Shown here one piece after another: positions 7,116 to 11,341 of a DNA stretch of 11,341 bases (its first letter is position 1; each line of letters begins with the position of its first letter). Both the position numbers and the translations under genes were made by a program. The notes under the pieces are model-generated. The model was not told where the DNA came from and ran no database searches. It saw only the letters and a list, made by a program, of their open reading frames with translations. The stretch is taken from positions 1 through 11,341 of the forward strand of contig DDLS01000142.1 in the NCBI GenBank assembly GCA_002340255.1. The letters are read 5' to 3'. This DNA is from Cyanobacteria bacterium UBA2566 (lineage in GTDB: Bacteria; Cyanobacteriota; Cyanobacteriia; Cyanobacteriales; Desertifilaceae).

Positions 7116-7357
7116 AATTTACCCATTCGCTTTAAGGTTTCCATATCAGCCTCAAAATCTTCTACATCATAGTTGACACAAATTCCTCGACTAGATATTT
7201 CTCTCCTAAATTCTAGTAAGTTCATATCTGCAAGACGGCGAGCTTGTCCTGTACTCAGTTTCCTTTGTTGATAGAGTGAGATTGCCAATTCTACTTTAAG
7301 ATCTGCTTCGGACAGTTGAGCAGAGTTCAGGATTTCGTCAGGGATGGTAATATTCAT
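7112..7357 (-). CDS. UPF0175 family antitoxin
   Basis: The 81-residue protein matches the small UPF0175 family: an N-terminal beta/helix part (MNITIPDEIL, then LKVELAISLYQQRKLSTGQA) and a helix-turn-helix-like stretch (ARRLADMNLLEFRREISSRGI), with an acidic C-terminus (VEDFEADMETL) that probably contacts the toxin. Members neutralise their DUF3368 partner and usually repress their own promoter. It precedes the toxin with a 4-base overlap. The start ATG at 7357 has only a weak AGG about nine bases upstream (minus-strand reading TTAGGCGATAG then ATG). The inverted repeats at 7397-7417 are candidate binding sites for autoregulation. Confidence 0.88.
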   Translation of the reverse strand: MNITIPDEILNSAQLSEADLKVELAISLYQQRKLSTGQARRLADMNLLEFRREISSRGICVNYDVEDFEADMETLKRMGKL

Positions 7358-7396
7358 CTATCGCCTAATGCTCCTACCTTACCAAGAATGGTTTTC

Positions 7397-7417
7397 CTCT
7401 AGAGTACCATATTACTC
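7397..7417 (-). promoter_or_regulatory. Candidate operator of the toxin-antitoxin pair
   Basis: Two overlapping symmetric motifs lie 40-60 bases upstream of the antitoxin start: the perfect 8-bp palindrome CTCTAGAG (7397-7404) and the inverted repeat GAGTA-CCATAT-TACTC (7402-7406 and 7413-7417). A further CTAGAG lies nearby (7422-7427). A weak minus-strand promoter (TTGGGT, 16 bases, TAATAT) overlaps them. Binding by the antitoxin is inferred from position and from how such pairs are usually controlled. Confidence 0.35.
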
Positions 7418-7480
7418 ATGGCTAGAGCTTACCCAATAGCCAAATCTATCTATTTATTTACGCTACAGATCGCGATCGTG

Positions 7481-7584
7481 GTAGAGACAAGGCAGGTCTT
7501 GATCTGTAGGGACGGGTTATACCCAAATCTTGTAGACTGACAACTATTTTTGTAAACCTGCCCTCTCCCCCACAATGTCTCTAC
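7481..7584. repeat. MITE-like inverted-repeat element, about 104 bp
   Basis: GTAGAGACA (7481-7489) and TGTCTCTAC (7576-7584) are perfect 9-bp terminal inverted repeats. Nested inside are GGCAGGT (7491-7497) and ACCTGCC (7556-7562), so the ends can fold into a long interrupted hairpin. The interior holds GTAGGGACGGGTTATACCC, with GGGT/ACCC forming a small inner stem. It encodes nothing. Terminal GTAGAGAC/GTCTCTAC repeats are familiar from non-autonomous dispersed elements in cyanobacteria (general knowledge, not checked here). No clear target-site duplication is visible. Confidence 0.5.
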
Positions 7585-7623
7585 AGTATGCAGAAAGTAG
7601 CAACCATTTAAGGATTTGATATT

Positions 7624-7725
7624 ATGTTAAAATTTTCTGCTCAAATTGTTTCGGTAAGCACCATTATTTTGGCTCTTTTTTCCGTTGCTGGCTATCTGGG
7701 AAAACTCAACCTTCTAAAAAAATGA
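7624..7725 (+). CDS. Possible 33-aa single-span membrane peptide
   Basis: ATG at 7624 is preceded by AAGGA nine bases upstream, a good Shine-Dalgarno sequence by the standards of this window. The peptide begins MLKFSAQIVS and has one hydrophobic helix (about residues 7-25, with VSTIILALFSVAGYLG), closing with the basic end KLNLLKK. Cyanobacteria make many such peptides as small subunits of photosynthetic and respiratory complexes (Pet, Psb, Psa, Ndh), but the sequence does not match any I can recall, so I give no name. Its TGA lies eight bases before the convergent sfsA stop. It follows the MITE-like repeat. A chance open frame cannot be excluded at this length. Confidence 0.35.
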   Translation: MLKFSAQIVSVSTIILALFSVAGYLGKLNLLKK

Positions 7726-7737
7726 GTCTGAGTCATT
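7716..7737 (-). terminator. Weak hairpin plus T-run at the sfsA 3' end
   Basis: Read on the minus strand, AATGA-CTCAGAC-TCATT is followed by a run of T, overlapping the sfsA stop codon. The 5-bp A/T-rich stem is marginal for an intrinsic terminator, so this is a low-confidence call. Confidence 0.25.
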
Positions 7738-8497
7738 GAGAAGCAGCAGGTGTCACTCCCGTCCCTAGGTTGACCTCTTGGAATAGATTTACTTCAGCTA
7801 AACCTAGATACTCAATCCCTTCTGGAGTGACAGAGAAGCGACAGGGAAGAATTTCGACTCCTTTGGCGATCGCCTGACGTAACAGTTCCCCATAGACGGG
7901 ATCGGCGCACTCTCCAGGGGAAAACTGCTCACAGTCCGCGCGATTAATGAAATAGAGCATCACCGCTCTTGCTTTTGGAGGAAGTTCCATTAACTCCCGT
8001 AAATGCTTTTGACCGCGATCGGTTACCGTATCGGGAAACAAGGCGACCTCATTTTTAGCCCAAGTGGTATTTTTCACTTCTACATAAATCGGCGGATCTC
8101 CAGTCAGGAGAAAATCCACGCGACTGCGCCGATCTTTCCCATAAACGACCTCAGTTTTCAGGGTTTCATAGTCTTTTAATTGGGGAAAAATACGCTGCTC
8201 TAGAGCTAATTTAATGACTCGATTGGGTAAACTGGTATTTACCCCCACCCAAATCGGTTCAGGAGTTTGCAGTTGAATCATTTCCCAAGTGTAAGCCAAC
8301 TTACGCTTGGGATTGTCATGATAGGAAACTTGTACCGGAGCGCCAATTTCACAAACATCAGTCATAGGTCCTGTATTGGGACAATGGGCCGTAATTAACT
8401 CCCCAGATTCCAACTCAATATCAGCTAAAAACCGTTTATAGCGACGTTTGAGGATACCTGGAAATAGGAGAGGATAGTGATATAAAAAAGATGACAT
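7733..8497 (-). CDS. sfsA: SfsA family protein (sugar fermentation stimulation protein homolog)
   Basis: Of 254 residues, slightly longer than the E. coli protein (about 234). The family landmarks are in order: RRYKRFLADIELESGE (18-33), HCPNTGPM (38-45), NPKRKLAYTWE (62-72), WVGVNTSLPN (83-92), EVVYGKDRRSRVDFLL (116-131), YVEVKNTTW (138-146), FPDTVTDRGQKHLREL (154-169) and DPVYGELLRQA (199-209). The D128...E140-x-K142 spacing is like the metal site of PD-(D/E)xK nuclease folds, which fits the reported nucleic-acid binding of SfsA; the cellular role in cyanobacteria is not established. The extra C-terminal 15-20 residues are low in conservation. The ATG at 8497 has no clear Shine-Dalgarno; a sigma-70-type promoter lies about 90-120 bases upstream (8589-8617). 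Appears monocistronic. Confidence 0.95.
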   Translation of the reverse strand: MSSFLYHYPLLFPGILKRRYKRFLADIELESGELITAHCPNTGPMTDVCEIGAPVQVSYHDNPKRKLAYTWEMIQLQTPEPIWVGVNTSLPNRVIKLALEQRIFPQLKDYETLKTEVVYGKDRRSRVDFLLTGDPPIYVEVKNTTWAKNEVALFPDTVTDRGQKHLRELMELPPKARAVMLYFINRADCEQFSPGECADPVYGELLRQAIAKGVEILPCRFSVTPEGIEYLGLAEVNLFQEVNLGTGVTPAASQ

Positions 8498-8588
8498 TGT
8501 CTGGAATTAACTACATTTATCCATTGCGGCGATCGCGGTTATTTTTTTGAACATTACCGTTATATATTTTCGCAATAAGCTGACGAGA

Positions 8589-8617
8589 AGAATATCCCCA
8601 AATCCTCTTTTTGTCAA
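8589..8617 (-). promoter_or_regulatory. Candidate sigma-70-type promoter of sfsA
   Basis: On the minus strand a perfect -35 TTGACA (8617-8612) is separated by exactly 17 bases from TATTCT (8594-8589, four of six consensus bases). Transcription would start near 8582, giving an sfsA leader of about 85 bases. Apart from this promoter, the 333-base space 8498-8830 holds a minus-strand open frame (8507-8746) that I regard as accidental because the promoter lies inside it. Confidence 0.5.
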
Positions 8618-8778
8618 TTTGAGCGACAATACTTGAGTAGAGAGGAGAGTCAACCGTACCCATGATGGAGAGTTTACCGCCTTAGCCGATCGCCAATCGC
8701 TCGCTAGAATGAACTCGTAATTATCATCATCGGGCAAAAGACTCACAACTCCATTACAATCGGGGTGAATCTGGTTGC

Positions 8779-8795
8779 CTATTCCCTATTCCCTA
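8779..8795. repeat. Short tandem CTATTCC-type filler repeat
   Basis: CTATTCC is repeated in tandem with a 7-base period (CTATTCCCTATTCCCTA), 35 bases before the start of the 145-residue protein gene. A related CT-rich stretch lies at 1331-1350. Such strings are common intergenic filler in filamentous cyanobacteria. Confidence 0.5.
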
Positions 8796-8830
8796 GTGCG
8801 TAGCGATCGTCTATATGAGGTTATCTAATC

Positions 8831-9268
8831 ATGAGCGAAACTGATACACCGAAAGAATCTACCGTAGTAGAAGTGGAAGTTAGCCCTGAAACCCAAGCCA
8901 TGGTGGAAGAAGATGAGGGTCTCAAAAATGCTACAGAAACCGTTAAAAATGAGACTATGGCGCTGATTGAAGCCATTAAAACCAGGGCCCAGTCAGAACT
9001 TCATAAAGCTGGAAACTATACCTTAGAAACCTATCTCAGTTCAGTCAAGAAAGCAAAAACCAGCCTAGAAGAAGAACATTTATTTGATCCCGATCGGATT
9101 GAAAATTCCCTCAAACTTCTACAAAAAGATGCAGAGAAAAATTGGGACAATATTGTCAAGCAAGCCCAAGAATTTGGCGATCGCCTCTCCGAAGCCGCTA
9201 AGGCAGCTTGGGAAATTTTAACTGCTCCCCGCAGTCAAAGCGACGCTGAATCCAAAGATCCTAAATAA
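8831..9268 (+). CDS. Acidic, helical protein of unknown function (145 aa)
   Basis: No family is recognised. The N-terminus (1-30) is strongly acidic and probably disordered; residues 31-132 look almost wholly helical with heptad-like spacing, passing through TVKNETMALIEAIKTRAQSE, YLSSVKKAKTSLEEEHLFDP and DAEKNWDNIVKQAQEFGDRL to AAKAAWEILTAPR. The tail is polar. There is no signal peptide or membrane span. The motif HLFDPDRIE and the regular Trp-bearing helices suggest a conserved folded domain rather than a random coil. GAGG at 8817-8820, ten bases before the ATG, is an acceptable ribosome binding site. It converges on hrcA with only seven bases between the stop codons and no terminator hairpin. 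A role in stress or envelope biology would be a guess, so none is given. Confidence 0.8.
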   Translation: MSETDTPKESTVVEVEVSPETQAMVEEDEGLKNATETVKNETMALIEAIKTRAQSELHKAGNYTLETYLSSVKKAKTSLEEEHLFDPDRIENSLKLLQKDAEKNWDNIVKQAQEFGDRLSEAAKAAWEILTAPRSQSDAESKDPK

Positions 9269-9275
9269 CATACTC

Positions 9276-10376
9276 CTAGCTCAGAGCATCTGAAAGATAA
9301 CCTGCCGTGGCTTCCACCACGGCGATCGCATTTTCATACATCATCCGCGTTGGTCCCAAAACCCCCACACTCCCCACAGGAAGGGAACCGCGAAAATAGG
9401 AAGAAGTCACCAGAGCGCAACTTTGCATCGGTTCCAAAGGATTTTCTGAGCCGATCCAAACCTGCACCCGACTACCCTTTTTTTCCCGATCGGGAACTTG
9501 AACAATGAGTGGCAGTAATTGAGTGGGTTCTTCTTCGAGCAAATGAATTAAAGCTTGCACCTGATGCAGTTGGGAAAACTCTGGTTGTCGTAATAATTCT
9601 GCAACTCCACTCATCCAAATATCTGTATAAACAGAGGTTGCATGGTGCTGTTGAAACTGGTTCAAAACCTGGGTAAGCTGTTCTCCATAACGCTCAAATT
9701 CACTATCTAACTCTGTCCAATCTAGATGCTCCAGCTCTGTGAGTAACCGTCCTTTCAAATTATGGTTTAGAAAATTGGAGAGAACTTGCAATTCCCTGGC
9801 TACTTGTTCTAGGGTTTGGCTTCCTTCTTCTCCTGTCTTGGGTAAATCAATAAAAGTGGAATGGGTTTGGTACGTATCGGTAACCAAAATTAGCATAGCG
9901 CGATAATGCTCCGCATCACTGGCGCGATCGCTATCCACCGCCACTAATTGCAAATGATGCAACCGAGCATTCTGCGCTTGGGGCATAGTAATCAGAGTAA
10001 TATAACCGCTTAAACTCGATAAAATTTGGGCGGCTGATTTAAAGAGGGCTTCTAAACTCCATTGCCAATTGAGCTTTTCTTGTAGCAAGCTTTCCACCTG
10101 TTTCCCCGTCTTCATATTCGGGGTCATCAAATGGTCTACATACCAGCGATAGCCCGAATCAGAAGGCACTCGCCCGGCTGAAGTATGGGGTTGATAGAGT
10201 AGTCCCGATTTATCTAAATAACTTAAACAAGAGCGAATGGTAGCCGTGCTTACAGAAAAATTATATTCTTCAACCAAAGCTTTTGAACCTACGGGTTCGG
10301 CTGTGGCAACATAATGATTGACTGTTGCTTGTAAGACGCGTTTATGGCGATCGCTCAGTTTAAATTCTAAGTGCAT
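9276..10376 (-). CDS. hrcA: Heat-inducible transcription repressor HrcA
   Basis: Of 366 residues, slightly longer than the usual 340-350. The N-terminal winged helix is clear: LSDRHKRVLQATVNHYVA, AEPVGSKALVEEYNFSVSTA, TIRSCLSYLDKSGLL, then the hallmark QPHTSAGRVPSDSGYRWYVD (62-81). The rest is the GAF-like dimerisation domain, closing with the family ending VGVLGPTRMMYENAI (342-356). HrcA represses groESL and similar operons by binding CIRCE (TTAGCACTC-N9-GAGTGCTAA), and its activity depends on GroEL. No CIRCE element or chaperone gene occurs in this window, so hrcA stands apart from its targets. IRSCLSYLDKSG differs somewhat from the commoner IRNAMGVLEKAG wording in the recognition region. 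No Shine-Dalgarno is seen before the ATG at 10376. Confidence 0.95.
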   Translation of the reverse strand: MHLEFKLSDRHKRVLQATVNHYVATAEPVGSKALVEEYNFSVSTATIRSCLSYLDKSGLLYQPHTSAGRVPSDSGYRWYVDHLMTPNMKTGKQVESLLQEKLNWQWSLEALFKSAAQILSSLSGYITLITMPQAQNARLHHLQLVAVDSDRASDAEHYRAMLILVTDTYQTHSTFIDLPKTGEEGSQTLEQVARELQVLSNFLNHNLKGRLLTELEHLDWTELDSEFERYGEQLTQVLNQFQQHHATSVYTDIWMSGVAELLRQPEFSQLHQVQALIHLLEEEPTQLLPLIVQVPDREKKGSRVQVWIGSENPLEPMQSCALVTSSYFRGSLPVGSVGVLGPTRMMYENAIAVVEATAGYLSDALS

Positions 10377-10460
10377 TTGAGTTTATATCAGAAATATTAT
10401 GGAATCGATAACCGGTGTGTACTGAAAATAACCAGAACGCTCATCGGTGGGAATTTTGAT

Positions 10461-10620
10461 CTATAAGTCATAAGATAGCAAGAAATCGTGGTGATAGGGT
10501 AAAGGAGCGCCCGATGCCAAAGCATCAAGAATAACCGAGAAATCGACCCTCGGACGAAACCCTAGTTGCTTTTCTAATTTGGAAGCGTCATAAACGCGAT
10601 CGATACAGCGCTTTGCGCTG
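10461..10620 (-). pseudogene. C-terminal fragment of an extended SDR (NAD-dependent epimerase/dehydratase)
   Basis: About 50 residues remain: RVYDASKLEKQLGFRPRVDF, then SVILDALASGAPLPYHHD, ending at TAG 10461-10463. The pattern VYD-x-x-K-x-x-x-x-LGFRPR-x-DF-x-x-V/I-LD is the C-terminal end of UDP-glucose 4-epimerase-like extended SDR proteins. The Rossmann domain with GxxGxxG and the YxxxK active site are missing; upstream the frame runs into the palindrome at 10605-10621 and then CCCCCTATCCCCCC, so there is no plausible native start. It lies 84 bases upstream of hrcA in the same direction. It is most likely the tail of a gene whose front has been lost. Confidence 0.6.
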
Positions 10621-10621
10621 T
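10605..10621. repeat. Short palindromic dispersed repeat, copy 3
   Basis: ACAGCGC-TTT-GCGCTGT has perfect 7-bp arms around a 3-base loop. It shares the GCGC core with copies at 93-113 and 1361-1378, and marks the exact point where the epimerase fragment loses homology to its family. Confidence 0.6.
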
Positions 10622-10756
10622 GATGGGGGGATAGGGGGAGCAAACAACAGACTTGGTAGAAGCTCTGAGCTGTTCTAGATATTGTTAAAAACCGTCATTA
10701 ATGTACCTCATAGCAGAGGAAACTGCTGTAATACTGGAAGAGTCCAACCCTTTTCG
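10622..10756. other. Degraded sequence between two pseudogenes
   Basis: No gene is supported. The phoX-like minus-strand frame continues past its second stop (TGA 10757-10759) for 23 protein-like codons, beginning RKGLDSSSITAVSSAMRY, up to TAA at 10685-10687. A plus-strand open frame across the same bases looks like a shadow. A poly-purine/poly-G stretch lies next to the palindrome at 10605-10621. Confidence 0.4.
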
Positions 10757-11341
10757 TCATACAATTTTTTCGCATTTGGAAAATATGGAATCAAAGTCCA
10801 GGTTATCGGGGTTAGAAAAGCCCATACGGAATTTGCGCTTGAAGACGGAGATCTCCCCATCCTATTCGATTTTTTCAAATCCCCCTTGGGTGCGATCGCG
10901 ATGGGGTAGAGGAATCATCCCTCCATGATACTCGCTCGGTAGGTCAGGATTCACCCGAGTATCAGCTTTTAGGGCAATCCAAGATCCAGTTCCATCACCA
11001 TTAAATTTAGCTGCATAGAGCATTCCATCACTGAGCAGGCGCGAGTTGGATTTATCTTGGGGATTACGCACCCGTCCTGTACTGACAAACTTGTAGACAT
11101 GACCGCCCCGGCGATCGCATCCTGAATAAACCACTAACGGCTTGCCCGCTTCGGCTCGAATACCTACCGCTTCATGGCGGAAGCGTCCTAGCCAAGTATG
11201 CTTAGTTCCATAATCATTACCATTGGCTGGATCGACTTCCACCATCCAACCATACTTATTACCGGCTAACCCAAAGGGGTTACCTTGACCCTCAAATTCA
11301 TCTCGTTGAACGGGTTTTACCTTGGGATGCAAAGAGGTGCC
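10757..11341 (-). pseudogene. PhoX-like alkaline phosphatase (DUF839), partial and broken
   Basis: The frame enters from the right edge, so the N-terminal part lies outside the window. The visible piece has the PhoX-family wording: NPFGLAGNKYGWMVEVDP, LGRFRHEAVGI, KPLVVYSGCDRRGGHVYKFV, GTGSWIALKADTRVNPDLPS and GGMIPLPHRDRTQGGF. PhoX enzymes are secreted, Ca/Fe-dependent monoesterases of the phosphate-starvation response. The frame is cut by TAG at 10862-10864 but continues in frame with family-like text (D-G-E-I-S-V-F-K-R-K-F-R), consistent with a serine TCG changed to TAG. It then jumps to GFSNPDNLDFDS, which resembles a later PhoX segment, before TGA at 10757-10759. I infer a nonsense mutation plus an internal deletion. 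A functional protein is unlikely unless the C-terminus is dispensable. Confidence 0.6.

Noticed and set aside
8507..8746. Minus-strand open frame of 79 codons just upstream of sfsA, starting with GTG
   Set aside because: A strong promoter-like sequence (TTGACA-17-TATTCT) lies inside it, the Shine-Dalgarno-like GGAG is only two bases from the start codon, and the translation resembles no known protein.
10377..10460. CIRCE operator upstream of hrcA
   Set aside because: TTAGCACTC-N9-GAGTGCTAA or a close variant is not present there or elsewhere that I could see.
10682..10928. Two plus-strand open frames of 75 codons
   Set aside because: They are antisense to the phoX-like frame and to degraded sequence, with no recognisable content.
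1..11341. CRISPR array, tRNA, rRNA or intact transposase
   Set aside because: No regularly spaced repeats, cloverleaf arms, rRNA-like stretches or transposase motifs were found on either strand.

Overview
The window comes from a cyanobacterial chromosome, most likely a filamentous or Oscillatoriales-type lineage. The main evidence is the density of the HIP1 octamer GCGATCGC: I count 23 copies by eye in 11.3 kb, where chance predicts about 0.2. The proteins also have a cyanobacterial flavour (LysM-M23 peptidase, ABC-F ATPase, SGNH hydrolase, an HrcA with the cyanobacterial wording). The genus cannot be fixed from the sequence.

Layout. Bases 1-372 hold no intact gene, only two inverted repeats and a decayed coding remnant on the minus strand. 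Bases 373-3120 are a minus-strand pair: an ABC-F ATPase followed after about 15 bases by a secreted LysM/M23 peptidase-like protein that lacks one zinc-ligand histidine. A divergent plus-strand block follows (3453-6618): a small conserved-looking protein of unknown function, a membrane-anchored SGNH hydrolase with a proline-rich linker, and, starting on the very next base, a winged-helix AAA-type ATPase with a good Walker A but no acidic Walker B. Bases 6627-7357 are a minus-strand UPF0175/DUF3368 toxin-antitoxin pair with a 4-base overlap. Bases 7358-7732 hold a palindromic operator candidate, a MITE-like inverted repeat and a possible 33-residue membrane peptide. Then come sfsA (minus) with a good sigma-70-type promoter, an acidic helical protein of unknown function (plus), and hrcA (minus). 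The right end, 10461-11341, is a decaying zone: the C-terminal tail of an extended SDR epimerase and a phoX-like (DUF839) gene broken by an in-frame TAG and apparently by further loss.

How the parts relate. Housekeeping genes (ABC-F, sfsA, hrcA) are interleaved with accessory material (toxin-antitoxin pair, short palindromic repeats, pseudogenes). A short palindrome with core AGCGC-n3-GCGCT, or a close variant, occurs three times, each time beside a damaged or altered coding sequence: the left remnant, the extended N-terminus of the M23 gene, and the 5' end of the epimerase fragment. The most unusual intact unit is the SGNH hydrolase/degenerate AAA pair. I see no CRISPR array, tRNA, rRNA, integrase or intact insertion sequence. 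All family assignments come from reading the translated sequences, not from a search.
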